Position numbers and translations under genes: made by a program
Shown here: piece after piece, positions 42,090 to 53,580 of the stretch
Numbering within the stretch: position 1 is the first letter of the stretch
How the letters are laid out: each line of letters starts with the position of its first letter
From: Anastrepha obliqua
Taxonomy: Eukaryota; Arthropoda; Insecta; Diptera; Tephritidae
Length of the DNA stretch: 64,000 nucleotides
Assembly: GCF_027943255.1 (NCBI RefSeq)
Contig: NC_072896.1
Location: forward strand, 3,906,001 to 3,970,000
Direction of reading: 5' to 3'
Notes under the pieces: model-generated
Seen by the model: the letters and a program-made list of their open reading frames with translations, nothing else
Database searches by the model: none
What the model was told of the DNA's origin: nothing

Positions 42090-43677
42090 TTCAGACCGAA
42101 AACATTATGTTACCGTGTCCTGTTCGTTCCATTCAGTTGTGACTTTCTGAGAAAAGAAAGACCGTTCACTCATTACTTTAATATTATTTGATACAAAAAA
42201 AGTGTTGTAAACGCAAAATGCTTTTTCGTTAAACAGTGAATTTTTCTGTCTCCATTTTTTATGCTTCGGAAGAAATTACAAGTCCTGAAAGTTCCGGGAT
42301 TGCTGATGCTTAAAAAGATCCGGTCTGCTGCGATCTGGGAGTTCACCTCAAACTCCTGTAAAATGAATGAGAAATCTAGCGGCGCATTGCCGTAGTGCGA
42401 GATACAGCAGTTCGCGGAGAGTTCGGAATGCACACGAAAAATGTGTACCACCAGCTGCTCTAGTGCTCCAGTAACATAGAACTGTCTACTCACCATCAGT
42501 GCGGCAGAAGCATATCCAGCATGCATGACGCAGCGGATATCGAAACATATCAAAATCGCCTTTAATCGCTACTCGGACATTTTTGCTTTCGTTGGGCGCT
42601 CACCATCTGGATGGGTAAACTTACGAGTACTTATTTAGGAGTGTCGGCAAGGTTAGACAAATGTAAGAAAAACCTCACACAAGTGTATCATTTCTGCAAT
42701 GGTCACAGCTGGCAGCCCTAAACTTAAACAAACTTCATCGTGCCCCGTACTCACTTGCCACACCACCATCACCAGAAAGGCGCCGTATCTTGACCCACTT
42801 CAATGGTTTCACTTACTCCACATGTCTTGGATAATATGGCCAGTGTCACACACGGCGTAGTATTTGCTATTTTTATACTTCACATCCTCTATTTTTCATT
42901 CCTACTCCACTAATGCAGGGAAGCGTGACGGGTATGCTGGGTCACTAATGTAGCGACAAGTATGTGAAATAAAATATTTTGACCCACTGCATGTCCTTGT
43001 TGTTGGCGTTACTTTTCGAAGTATGTGCCTATGTGTGTGTGTGTGCACAGATCTAGCACTCGCTTCTACTCGTTCATACATACGGCACATCCACAGGGAG
43101 GTGCTCATCTATTTATTTATTTATTTGTTGCTGTATTTCGGGGAATTCTTAAGCACAAAATGCAATTTTTATGCAACAACTTTGTTTATTCACAAGCGAA
43201 TACGATTTCATGTTCACTCTCTCAGCTTTACGTACTCACATATTCTCACGCTTGAGTGAAGTACCAATTGGTAAATGTCAAATAAAAATGGCGAAGAAAT
43301 GCAATCGAATCGTGGGTTGGCGTGACGTTGCTACAAATGAAATGTGTGCTCAACAACCTGTGGAAGGAAGTAGTGAAATGTACGAGTTCTGGAACGAAAA
43401 AATGTAACCAACGTAAATATATACAAATGCATCTATTTATATGGTATGTAGGTACGAATGTCGTGATGTCTCTTGCACATGAAATGTAAAAATTTGCTAC
43501 TGCTTGACTGCATAAAAAATGAGCTCGAATTTTTTAAGTATAAAAATATCGCAGAGTTACAAAGATTCTTTAGTCAGCTGTTACAGTATCTGCCAACGAA
43601 TTACCGATGAAAAGAGTTGCTTATAAAATTGAATAGACCTTTGAAGGCTAACCTGAAGGTATCTTAAGGTATCTTAA
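42006..43677. other. No recognised gene
   Basis: A 126-codon minus-strand frame (42173-42553) has no domain I recognise. 43020-43260 has GTGT and TTTA microsatellite-like runs. The region looks unique. Confidence 0.35.
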
Positions 43678-44035
43678 AAATGTCGAATTTGTGGTATCAA
43701 TTGAAGAAAAACGCTTCTCAGGCTCATCAAATGCGTATAGAAGCTCTAAGCAGAGCACAGTGCTTCAGGTGGTTTAAAAAATTCCAAAGTGGTGATTTTA
43801 GTGTGGAGAACCAGGACCGTGGCCGGCCACCGAAAAAGTTTGAGGACGCCGAATTGCAAGCATTGTTGGATGAAGATGATGGTCAAACGCATGAAATGAT
43901 GGCAGAGCAGTTGGGAGTGACCCAAAAAAACCATTTCTAAACGTTTGAAGGGCATGGGCATGACTTTAAAGGTCGGAAGATGGGTGCAGCATGAACTGAC
44001 AATGTGACAATGCACCGCCACATCAACAAAAGGTC
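43678..44035 (+). pseudogene. mariner transposase N-terminal half (third family relative)
   Basis: The plus strand reads QCFRWFKKFQSGDFSVENQD, KFEDAELQALLDEDDGQTHE, MMAEQLGVTQ, then after a one-base shift KTISKRLKGMGMTLKVGRW. This is the DNA-binding half of a mariner close to that at 30.8-32.1 kb (FEDAELEALLNEDPCQ). It breaks off before the catalytic domain and no terminal repeat is seen. Confidence 0.7.
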
Positions 44036-44360
44036 TAAAATTTACATTCTGCCCTAATGCTCATAAGTGTAGGTGCTCGCGTCTGTCTTTCTATCAAATG
44101 TGTATAGGTACATTAGCTCGAACTAACTACACAATTAGTCTTAACCCGTACGGGTTTGTCATCTTCGGCGACATCCTGCAAAATTGTCCCCTTCAAATTT
44201 CTGTGGAAAACTTTAACCCTCTAACTACCCTTTTAATAACCTTCCATTGATGTTTTGAGAATGAGTCAAAATTCCTCATTTAATTGGAGTTAGAGGGTTA
44301 AAGTTTACTACAAAATAATTTTTGGAAGAAGTAGAAATCTGAGGACAGAAGAAGTTTTAA
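44036..44360. other. Spacer, no gene
   Basis: Includes a near-repeat of CTCTAACTACC/AGAGGGTTAAAG arms near 44220 and 44293 that could form a short stem. No gene. Confidence 0.3.
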
Positions 44361-44651
44361 TGTCGCGAATGTAAACGAATGGGTTGACGTGTAACTACAA
44401 TTGGAAAGTGCCCAGTTCCGAGCTCCGGGTCGAAATGATAAAAAAACGTTTTTTCTAGTAGTCGACCCGTTCTTCGGCAGGCAATAGCCGGCTGAGCGTA
44501 TTACTGCATTGAAAAAGCTGCTATTCGAAGTCTGCATAAAGCTGGTCCTTCCAATTGTGCAAAAAAAAAGATCAAGACGCACTCCACAAACCGAGGAAGG
44601 TTCGGCCAACCATCCAATAAAGGGTGCAAGCGCCAATTATATTATATATTT
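44361..44651 (+). mobile_element. tRNA-derived SINE with head
   Basis: Second copy with a recognisable tRNA-like head: box A-like GTAAACGAATGGG near 44371 and box B-like GGGTCGAAATG near 44428. The body blocks CTTCGGCAGGCAATAG, CATTGAAAAAGCTGC, CAAGACGCACTCCACAAAC and GCGCCAATTATATTAT align with the 34.85 kb copy. It is more diverged than that copy. A TTC microsatellite grows out of its 3' end. Confidence 0.75.
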
Positions 44652-44703
44652 TCTTCTTCTTCTTCTTATTCTTCTTCTTCTTATTCTTCTTCTTCTTATT
44701 ATT
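44652..44703. repeat. (TTC)n/(TTATTC) microsatellite
   Basis: A run of TTC units with regularly spaced TTA interruptions, directly at the SINE 3' end. Confidence 0.9.
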
Positions 44704-44764
44704 TTATAGCAGGTTTTCACCTGTTTTTTTCACACAATTACATAGTTATAAATTACAAAATGAT

Positions 44765-45700
44765 GAAATGTTATTGTCCTTCCGCTAATGTCGAAATCCA
44801 GCTTTCTTGCCATCTCTTTGGTGGTCTTCCACGTCCGCGCTTTCCATGTGTTATATAGTCCCTCGCTATTCGGATAATTCTGTCGTCACTAGCTCTAGAA
44901 ACGTGATCATTCCAAGCACGTCTTCTTGTTCTGATAAACTTCACTACGTCATTAACGCCAGTTTCGTCACGAATGACCTCGTTTCTAATGCAGTCAAGAC
45001 GTGTTTTTCCTACGATGGATCGTAGAACTTGCATTTCAGCTCTACGCAGTAGCTGTTTTGTTTTAGCGTTTTCAGCTCATGCTTCGGCTCCATATGTCAG
45101 GATTGGTCTTATTGCAGTCTTGTATATACGCGTCTTGCTTTCAGTGGTCATATATTTGTTCCACCATACAACATCCCTAATGCAACCTGCAATACATGCG
45201 GCCTGCATACATCTCTCTCTGACTTCCTTAATAATGTCGTGGTCACTGAATATTTCTATCCCCAGGTATTTAAATTTCATTACTTGCTCTATCATCGTTC
45301 TTTCTATTTCAAGTTTGCATCTGATCGCATTCTTGGCAACAACTAAACTTTTTGCTTTTTCTCCGGAGATCTCCATGTTAAACTCTTTGGCTGTAACTAC
45401 AAACTTATGTAGTAATCTTTGCAAATTGTCTTTAGAGTCCGCAATTAATATGGCTTCATCTGCATAACATAAAATTGGTATGCTTATGTTATTAAGACGA
45501 TACCCATCTAATGATTTGACTTCTTTTATTATTTGGTCCATTATTGTATTGAAGAGTATTGGTCTCAGCGAGCCTCCTTGTCGTATTCCGCTTGCGCATG
45601 GAACTTCGTTGATATATTTTCCATCTATTCTTATTTTTGTTTTGCAATCACAGTTCATATATATTTTCATACATAATATTGTATTTTCCATAAATAAATT
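44765..45700 (-). mobile_element. RTE-like LINE, third type, 3' portion
   Basis: Minus-strand LINE, 5'-truncated in the RT near 45700. C-terminal end: GKRGRGRPPKRWQESW and a stop near 44771. One in-frame TGA at 45077-45079 is the only interruption between the RT part and the C-terminus, so it is among the least damaged LINE frames here. It is different in sequence from the two other RTE-type families. Confidence 0.75.
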
Positions 45701-45832
45701 GCACTTCCGGCCAAAATGTTGAAACGTTAACTCCCCAAGTAAAATTACAAACCTCTGGATTAGTGCTTTCTTTATCTTCCTCTTCAGAATTATTAGCGTT
45801 TGGTTGTGTTGAAAATTATTGGCCTCAAACAT
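44771..45832 (-). pseudogene. LINE reverse transcriptase and C-terminus with one internal stop
   Basis: RT peptides: EVPCASGIRQGGSLRPILFN (near 45590), ISIPILCYADEAILIAD (near 45465; the catalytic box is YADE, not YADD), FNMEISGEKAKSLVVAKN, KYLGIEIFSDHD, then TESKTRIYKTAIRPILTYGA. After the TGA it reads AEMQVLRSIVGKTRLDCIRN and the GRGRPPKRW tail. The first 45 or so codons are outside the homology. Loss of the second Asp of the YADD box predicts no polymerase activity. Confidence 0.75.
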
Positions 45833-48023
45833 CTAGAAGTGAGTAACGTTTCAATACAACGATAGGGATTTATTGTATGAAAGGTATTTGAAGGAAAGAG
45901 GTTGGTTTCGGGCTATTTTTATATAATATTTTGCACTGCCTCTTGTCAGGGTGCATAACGAATTTTGATATTAAAGTGGTTGGCCTCTTTCAAATTACTG
46001 CCAAAAATGAAGTATTTCATTTATGTGTATAGTTTTTTAATTTATTTACCATCCATAAAATATAAACTCAAACCTTCATATACCCATGTACCCAGCTAAG
46101 TGAATCATTAGACCCGCCTTGCAATATATTGACTTCATGTAGCAGAGCTTGAATTGATGAAATGATTACCCTATCATCGCGAGAAAAGTAAAAGCTATAG
46201 AAAATGAGCAAAAATAAAGGCAATTAATCAGAGATATTTAACTGCAAAGCGCGGGCGTCACATCCCGTAGGGTGGCTGCTCTGTACTTCTGGGTGATATC
46301 CTCGATACTCATTCGCAGCGAAGTGACTTTTCATCACCTCGTCTATAGGCATCAGCTGGAGTAAAAGACAGATTCTATTCGCACAATAAGCGGACCTCGA
46401 GTGTATAAATTTTCAACTTCCGCAGGTAATAAAATAGTGAACGACGTAGGCACAGTTAAGGGGCACGAAATTCAAAAGTTTAGCCAATTATCCATTAATG
46501 GTCTTCTGGTAATCCCGCTCTTGGTATGTTCGAGTCATTTGGTGAAAGATACAGGCTACCTACTCCATTCGAAAGGAAACGCACATAAGGACTTCACCTC
46601 TAGCGTCAGCCCACTCCAGCTACAGGCTCATGCGCCAACGCGAATGCAACACGAAATATTGCGTGAGTAAGCGGCATGTGACCTTAAGAACACCACCAAC
46701 TTTGTATGCTTATGAAGGCGCTGCATTTGCTGTTTACTTGAGCATAAATTCTTGTATATTTCCTAAGATACCTTCGATCATTCAAACCATTCACATTTGA
46801 GGAATAATTTTTTTTTTCGGTTACGTATAAATTTCCATTTTTGATTATCGAATTAAGTTCGGAATGTTTGCCGCACATTTACATGCGTACCTACACAACT
46901 ACATGCGCATACATACTTACTTACACATATTTGAGCACGCGGATAGCTGCGCATAGGTAAATGCCTTCCGTTTATTGGCCCTGCCGCTGGCGTCAAGCTA
47001 AATTTCCTTTTCTTCTTCTCTCCCATTCCTTGGTTTTGTTTTCTTTTAGCGGTTGCGGTGTCTAGCGTCGAGTATATTTGCACAGACGCATTCATTTTTT
47101 GTTGTGTATCTTTAAGATATTCTTGTTTTGTTTTTTGCCCTTGTTAGGCCTTGATACCCTTTTGTAGATACAAGTAAACAAAAAGAAAACAAAACCACGG
47201 TGAAGTTTCAATGTTAAAATGTTCGATATTTCCGTCGCTTCAGCTCAATCGCTGACTTGCGGCTTACATTCTGCTTTGTTGTTGCACTGAAACGCGCTTC
47301 GCATGCGTATTAGTTCCGTTTAGTTGCTTGTCTTCCAATAAAAAAGAATAATAATAAATACTTTTAAGGATTTCTTTGGCAATTTTCGTCTATCGGGACA
47401 TTTGTCTGCCGGCAACAAAAAAATCGAATTGGGGTTGGAAGAAGTCAAAAAATTTAGTTGCGAGTGATTAGGAGAAAAGTAACCGTAGAAATATAATTTA
47501 GCAACTCATCCTTGGTTGCGCCGGCTCAGCCTCTTACTAAAACCCCTTTCGACGTAATCTGTTAATTTCGCTTGAGCGTTTGACTCTGTTCGAAAGGTAG
47601 TGCAGCACCTTTTACGGATTCAACTGCACACATCGATTTCCTAATTTTCTACTAATAAATTTCGGCTATTATCCCAATGCTGATGCCATTTTTTTTTTTG
47701 ATTGGAGGGTAAGTCTCCTCGACATATAAAGGTTTTATTACTAATATTTGAAAAGTTTGTATGGGGAAGGCAATCGCCTTATGATACGCAGCGGGCTGGG
47801 CATTAGTGCTAAGAATCGCACTTAGGCTGATAATCTTATGGCGGCAGAGTGATATATTGACGGTAAGTCAGTTTCTTCTCACCTCTCAGAAAGATTTTAC
47901 AATACTCCATGAGAATATTCCATTTAAGTATACTGCCGGTGCATGTTGCGATGCTCGTATTTCAGGAATGCATTGTTGTTGTAATGTCAGTTAACAAAAC
48001 TCACCAAAAGCAGCAAAGCTACC
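45833..48023. other. No recognised gene, apparently unique
   Basis: A plus-strand frame at 46401-46670 follows an acceptor-like TTCAACTTCCGCAG but resembles nothing known to me. GC-balanced patches lie near 46880-47060. The last 300 bp (47700 on) flank the LINE at 48.02 kb. Confidence 0.35.
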
Positions 48024-48113
48024 GGTAGTTGTAGTTTACCGCATTAACTATAGGCCTAGGAAGCAGGCAAGTTATGAGAGAAAAGTATGTTAGATGAGTG
48101 TCTTTAAGTGGGC

Positions 48114-48121
48114 ATGTGAAG
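48114..48121. repeat. hAT target-site duplication, left
   Basis: ATGTGAAG, identical to the right copy at 50771-50778. hAT elements make 8-bp duplications. Confidence 0.95.
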
Positions 48122-48697
48122 TAGAGGTGCCAAACTATCGATGGTGGGCGCCATCGATTGTGGACGATAGTAATTTTCAAACCATCGATGGTGGTCGATA
48201 GTCGCAATAAAAAACAGTGATTGAAAATCATTGTAATTTGTAAGAAAAAACAAATAATTTGAATTTTATTTTAATTCATAAGGAACACTTTAAAACAACT
48301 ATATATTTTCACAAGTGTGAGTGATTCACATTTGGAAAAAAGGAGTAAGAGTACAGGCTATGGGTCTTTTCTGCCAAAATATTGAACTTAGAAGTTTAAG
48401 GAACATTGCTTACATTTTATGAAATTACATTTTAAGGGAAAAAATAAAAATACAAAAGCCTTATAAAAGACTTAAAAGCTAAAACTTGAGAACTATAATA
48501 TGATTTATTTATTATAGCGAAAGATTTTTGTTTAAAAACAACAAAACGTTCACATTTTCTTCTTTAAGCTGTGTTCGCCTATCAGAAACAATTTGTTCCG
48601 CCTTGCTGAAAGCTCTTTCCGACTCCACAGACGTTGCGGGGATGCATAAATATTTATACATCAGTCATTTTAATAAAGGGAAATCCACCTGGTTGAC

Positions 48698-48760
48698 CTG
48701 CAATCAAATGTATTACCAAAACTTAGTTTTATGTATCGAAGATTGATTTATTAATTTTAC
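48698..48760 (-). other. hAT transposase intron 2
   Basis: 63 bp, GTAAAA to GATTGCAG. Removing it joins DPLLWIK to VNQVDFPLL, restoring the expected path to the C-terminal dimerisation segment. Confidence 0.75.
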
Positions 48761-50453
48761 CTTGATCCATAAAAGAGGGTCCATTTCCTGTGTGGCTATG
48801 CCTCTCTCCAGATACTGCCTTTTAATAATGATTGCATCAGAACGAACATTACTCTTTTTAGTAGCACATCGTTGGTTCAAAAAATCAAAAATTGGGTCCG
48901 TAGTGGTCGTGCTTGCTTCCAGACTGACAAGGTCTTCAACATGAGTCAAATTGCCTAAATTGACAAACTCATTTTCCAAGATACTTGCTGCTTGTTCAGC
49001 ATTAGCGTTGGATTGAAACCCATCTTTTTTGAAGCGTGGATCCAAAATTGTAGCCATCCTTGTTACCGTGCGTATCTCATATATAGATAGTCGTTTTTTA
49101 ATCGACTCCAACATAGCATCTTTCATAGATTTGCCTACCGCAGTTACCAACTGAGATGAAAGATTTTCAATTTGCCGATATAGTCCATATGCCAATGGTA
49201 TTATTAATGACACAGTAACGTATTTGCCACCAGAAACTTTTCCGACACGTTCTTAAATAATGCTAATATTTTGTCAATATCTTTCAACACGTTGATTTCC
49301 TCTGTAGTGAATGGTAATGGTGCATTTGTTGTTGATAATAGCACACTGGCAATGGCTTCATGGGTTAATAAAACTCTCTCAATCATGTCGTGGAAGCTGT
49401 TCCACCTTGTTGGGCTTGCAACAAGGTATATGCAAAATTTTCTTGAACTTGTTTGAATTTTTCGTTCGCAATTGAACTTTTCATAAAAAATTTTACAATA
49501 TTTTTACATTTTGCAAACAAAGCTTTTGTGACATCGTTGTGATGGAGATTCAAGCCATCTTGGACTACCAAATTAACTGTATGAGCAAAGCATGTCAGAT
49601 TTTGGATTTTTAAAATTTCACATGCTTTCAGCATTGAGCTTGCGTTGTCAGTTACAATGCAGACAGTTTTTTTCAAAGATATGCCAAGATGTTAATATAT
49701 CTTTTAAAGTGTCTGCAATATTTTGTGACGAGTGATTTGTAGTATCGATCAGTTTTTTGGTTGCTAGCGATGCCGTTTTGATGCCGTATTCATGTACGAA
49801 ATGAACCGTTACCGTTAAAAAGCTCACGTTAGCACTAGATGTCCACATATCGCAAATGATAGCAATGTTCGAAACCTGCTCCAAAATTTTTGACAATTTT
49901 TCCGTCGTTTTTTTTAAATAAATTGGTCATCAGGACGTTTTCCAAATGACTCCGGCTGGGAAGCTTGTAACGTGGATCTAAGGCTGTAATTAATTTAATA
50001 AATCCTTTGTCCTTCACTATGATAAAGGGCTGAATATGCTCAGCAACCATCTCTGCTACGAGTTCATCTAAGTCCTTTTTACGCTTGGAGCGTACAACAC
50101 AGCCCTTTTAAAGTATGACTCCACTGACCGCATGCTTGGCCTGCAGCTGCTGCTGAAAGACGCAATGTTCTCGTCTTGTACAACATCTTCAGCAACTTGT
50201 GTATCAGGAGCATTTCTGTCCAAATTCAGGTGAAACCGTTTAAGGTGATCATGCAGGTTCGATGTGTTGCCACTGGTTTTATACTCCTTGGCGTAACTAA
50301 GGCATTTGGCAAATTTCTTATCATCAGATCTTTTAAAATAATTCCACACATCCGAAATTTTACTTTTCTTTTTTTGTGCAGGCTTCTCCAACACAAAATT
50401 TTTTTCGCTGTCGCTGCTGTTGCAATCGCTACTTGCTGCAGCAGAACTGCGTC

Positions 50454-50511
50454 CTAAAATTAGACAAAAGTGTTCTAAGCATTCTTACTAATTATTTGAA
50501 AAATGTATTAC
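50454..50511 (-). other. hAT transposase intron 1
   Basis: 58 bp, GT...AG. Removing it joins MDRFLKR to the GRSSAAASSDC segment in frame. Confidence 0.75.
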
Positions 50512-50770
50512 CTCGTTTAAGAAAGCGATCCATTTATATATTTTTACGAATTGTTATTTTAAACACTTTACAACTTTACACTTTTTAATATTTGTACACA
50601 AGTGACGCCACAAATAAAAAAAGCGCGAATATTTGCTTGGTGATGTGTAAATCGCTGTTTTGACGATACTATCGTCCACTATCGAGACTTTGAACCATCG
50701 ATAGTTCAGTAGCTCGATAGTGCCCTACCATTGATGGTGACGATAGTGCCATGATAGTTTCGCACCTCTA

Positions 50771-50778
50771 ATGTGAAG
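50771..50778. repeat. hAT target-site duplication, right
   Basis: ATGTGAAG, matching 48114-48121. Confidence 0.95.
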
Positions 50779-51085
50779 AGGTGGTTAGTGCGTCCTGGGT
50801 ATCTTCACATGCCGGACATATTTCGTGTATGTCTGAGTCAATTCTGATTAAGTAGAAGTGTAATTTGCTGCAATATCCAGAATGCAATTGTGCGAGAGCA
50901 GCGCAGGTCTCATGCAGTAGCTAAAGGTCTTCGTCTACAATGGTTGGTGGTTGGACTCCGATAACGATGTTCGGGGAGCGGGAGCTCATGAAGGTGCTAA
51001 GAGACTCAGATCGTTAAAAGGCTGTCAATATACTGCAAGTTCCTGTAGTTATTACGTATATGTCTGGATGTCGTCATATACCCTA

Positions 51086-51589
51086 TGATCAGAAAGTACC
51101 GGGAGCAAGATGTTGACTGTTTTCTTCGATTGTCAAGGCGTAGTGCACCATGAGTACCTTCCATCGGGCCAGACCGTCAATAAAAAATATTATTTATCCG
51201 TTTTGAAGCGTTTGAGAGATGATGTACGTGGGCAAACAATTATTGGATTTTACATGATGATAACGCGCCATCGCACCGGATTGTGCTGGATTATTTGACC
51301 AAACACCAAGTAAATACCATCGTGGAAGCACCGTACTCAACTGATATGGCCCCGTGTGACTTCTTTTTATTTCCCAAGTTGAAGTTACCACTTCGTGGAG
51401 AGAGAATGCGAGAAAGTAGCTGAAGGCCATCTCTTCGTCGGCCTACCAGGGGTGCATGGAGGACTGGGTTAAACGTTGGCAGATGTGTGTTGCTTCAGAC
51501 GGCTCTGATTATGAAGAAGATAAAATAAATTTGTCGGAAATTTAACTCTGTTTTATTTTATTTGAACATTCCCGGGTACGTAATCTCCA
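51086..51589 (+). mobile_element. mariner deletion derivative, 504 bp, TA-flanked
   Basis: Ends TGATCAGAAAGTACCGGGAG and, on the other strand, TGGAGATTACGTACCCGGGA, between TA (51084-51085) and TA (51590-51591). The left end passes almost directly into the middle of the transposase frame, so the 5' half of the gene has been deleted. Its transposase is related to the 20.6-21.8 kb mariner, but its terminal repeats differ. Confidence 0.8.
51110..51545 (+). pseudogene. mariner transposase, C-terminal half
   Basis: The plus strand reads MLTVFFDCQGVVHHEYLPSG, NKKYYLSVLKRLRDDVRG, then, in a shifted frame, APYSTDMAPCDFFLFPKLKL (third Asp kept). The second Asp lies in a decayed DDNAPSHRI-like segment near 51258-51285. 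The N-terminal DNA-binding and first-Asp regions are absent. Confidence 0.75.
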
Positions 51590-53394
51590 TATTTGAGTGA
51601 ATAGCTTTGCCAGCAGTCTGCCAATATTTTCCATCAAAGTCGCTGGGCTGGGAACGCGTATTGTGAAAATCACTTGTGAGGTGTTTGCTTGAGCTTCTTC
51701 ACGAGTTTGCCGTGTGTAACTCGATGTGGTTTTATGAATCGAGGAATGTCTAGCTTTATGAAGGCTCCAAACGATGCATATTTTCTTTTATAAGCAAATT
51801 TTTTATGGCAGAATCGCACCCTTGGAAGTTAGCCAATGTCTGTTGACTGATTGTAGAAAAAAATTTTTATTATTTCGTATTGCATTATCCGCCAACAGAA
51901 TGGAAGTCACGCATAAACGCACTCGGCTGTAAACGCATTCGAAGCTTTGAAATGATAGCCCACTACAAATATTGGCTAAATTGTTGCTGGAACGACTGTT
52001 TTTGATCTTTTCAATAACTTTATTAAGAACACTTTTCCGGTGCATATGTTTAGCTCACTTAGTATCCGTGCACAGTTTGCAACAATATTTACAGTTTGGC
52101 CACCGTTTTAATTGTCAGCATGCCCCAGTTTAAATCATATTACAATTTATTGGCTTTTTAATAACAGACCCAGCAAGAGCGACTTTTGTTACGAGCAGTA
52201 AACGCTTGGAGAAGGCACCACTCTGCCCAGCGAGCGCAACATGAGCACGGACAGTTTATAGCAGCGCAATTTTACTCATTTGTGCATTTTACTCTTCCGC
52301 ACCGCCACCCTCCCTATGCTCGACTCTACCCACTCGCCGGACAAGCAGATCGCTTCTTTTGTTGCTGCGTTTTTCCGCGCCATTAACTATGCAACAGTGC
52401 TGTGCTGCACAGCACAAGAACAACAAGAACAGCAGCAACAGCAACGTCAAGAAATTGTAGGGATTTCTTTGCTTTATGGTAGGCCTTTTGTAGTTGTATT
52501 TATTTCAACTTGTTTGCTTCTTTAACTTCTTGCTACGAACAAATTCTTATTATTACCAACTGAATGGAACAAGCGTGATTATAGTTAATGTAGTTGTTGT
52601 TGTTGTTGTTATTTTTTATTTGACTGCACTTTAATTTCACTGCATTTATTGCGTACCTAAGATAAGAAAACTGGAGAAAAAGAGTTGCTTTGCGTAGGAG
52701 AAACGGAAGGCTGGCTGCTGTGTTGAGCTGAAGTGTCAGGAATGGGATTGTGTGTGGGTGCCCATGTACTCGCGATTGTTGAATTTAGTACCTGCATAAA
52801 GCGAAGCTTTTTATACTTAGTTTTATGAGTATTCCCATTGTATTCTCATGTTTGTGTTTTTCGAATATTTTCTTTCGCTAGTTTTCACACAAATGACATT
52901 AAAGCATCGTCTTCCTGTTGCTGTGAACTAGGAACGCAAGTGATGACGTGATATCAGCCACTCATTGAAATTCGAGCAGCAGGTCTGGTTGCACCCGCTT
53001 GCCCGCTTTTAGGCTCAAATATGCGGGATCTTATGACTTACCAGCTTATGCCACAAAGGCGTTGAACTGTGGCTGTCGTCTCTTCCTATGAAAAGGACTG
53101 AAAAAATTGCGCTTGATTTTTAAGCCTGAGGCTGCCCCTTTGCGCATCAAGCCATACTCGGAATATCAGAAATAAACTTTAATATAGATTTTTTCCCTTC
53201 GAAAATGTATGTTATGTATATAAAAATGGTTGTATACTCCATCGGACTCTTTTATCCAGATCAACCTGTAATGAAACTATCGATATCGATAACTATGGAT
53301 GGACAGCTGAGAACGACAAACTGTGTTGACATTTTATGGCTAGAACAACGCTTATAAATTGTGAAAATTTACACACAAAAAAAATCTGTTCACA
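51590..53394. other. Apparently unique sequence, no gene assigned
   Basis: An open minus-strand frame at 51803-52045 (80 codons) has no recognised domain. There are GC-balanced patches at 52180-52400, a CAA/CAG-rich run near 52418-52450 and (GTT)n near 52590-52607. Confidence 0.35.
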
Positions 53395-53580
53395 AACTTC
53401 ATAGAGCGAAGTGTTGAAGAAGACGGGGAAGTATCGATCCGTCGTCGTTCTCGACTTGCTGGCCTTTGCCCTTCAACTACGGGGACAATTGTACGGAAGT
53501 ATCTTGGCCTGCGTGCCTATAAAATTCATTCCAACAATATTTCTGTTTATCATTTAGAGTTTTCAAGCTCTTAAAAAACA
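53395..53580 (+). pseudogene. Possible DD41D-type mariner N-terminal fragment
   Basis: The plus strand reads EDGEVSIRRRSRLAGLCPST and TGTIVRKYLGLRAYKIHSNN, the order of the second helix-turn-helix of DD41D-type transposases. This is the part missing from the two internally deleted copies. No ends or catalytic part are seen. Confidence 0.5.

Larger units (their letters stand above)
48512..50533 (-). pseudogene. hAT transposase with two introns, frameshifted
   Basis: Exon 1 (50533-50512) encodes MDRFLKR. Intron 1 is 50511-50454 (GTAATA to TTTTAG). Exon 2 starts with a Ser-rich segment and a BED-type zinc finger (KISDVWNYFKRSDD to SNLHDHLKRFH). One finger Cys is replaced (KCLSY where CxxC is expected). 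Then come ITALDPRYKLPSR, ICDMWTSSANVSFLTVTVHF, CIVTDNASSMLKACEIL, SPTRWNSFHDMIERVLL, and RMATILDPRFKKDGF to DPLLWIK. Intron 2 is 48760-48698 (GTAAAA to TTGCAG). Exon 3 holds the dimerisation segment PATSVESERAFSKAEQIVSD and ends at a TAA at 48512-48514. Frameshifts near 50075, 49900, 49675, 49410 and 49215 and a TGA in exon 3 inactivate it. Confidence 0.9.
48122..50770 (-). mobile_element. hAT transposon, 2649 bp, complete ends
   Basis: Ends: TAGAGGTGCCAAACTATCG at the left; read from the other strand at the right, TAGAGGTGCGAAACTATC. Perfect 8-bp duplications flank it. Both subterminal regions carry many CGATAG/ATCGATGG motifs, likely transposase binding sites as known for other hAT elements. 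It encodes one BED-finger hAT transposase on the minus strand, with two predicted introns and several frameshifts. Confidence 0.97.
48024..51040 (-). mobile_element. Jockey-like LINE 3' end, split by the hAT
   Basis: LINE sequence at 51040-50779 and 48121-48024 on the minus strand flanks the hAT. Peptides: VIGVQPPTIVDEDL, LAQLHSGYCSKLHFYLIRID, DIHEICPACEDTQDA, then across the insertion HLFTCPLKDTHLTYFSL, ending at a CTACAACTAC tail. They correspond to the copy at 3.5-3.84 kb (VIGGQPPPIADEEL, LAQLRSEYCSRLNSYL). A stop and a shift show decay. Confidence 0.8.

Noticed and set aside
42173..42553. A 126-codon minus-strand gene
   Set aside because: No known motif, the other frames carry partially protein-like pieces too, and no splice or promoter context was found.
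47860..47876. A splice donor (GACG|GTAAGTCAG)
   Set aside because: No open frame leads into it, so the match is probably chance.
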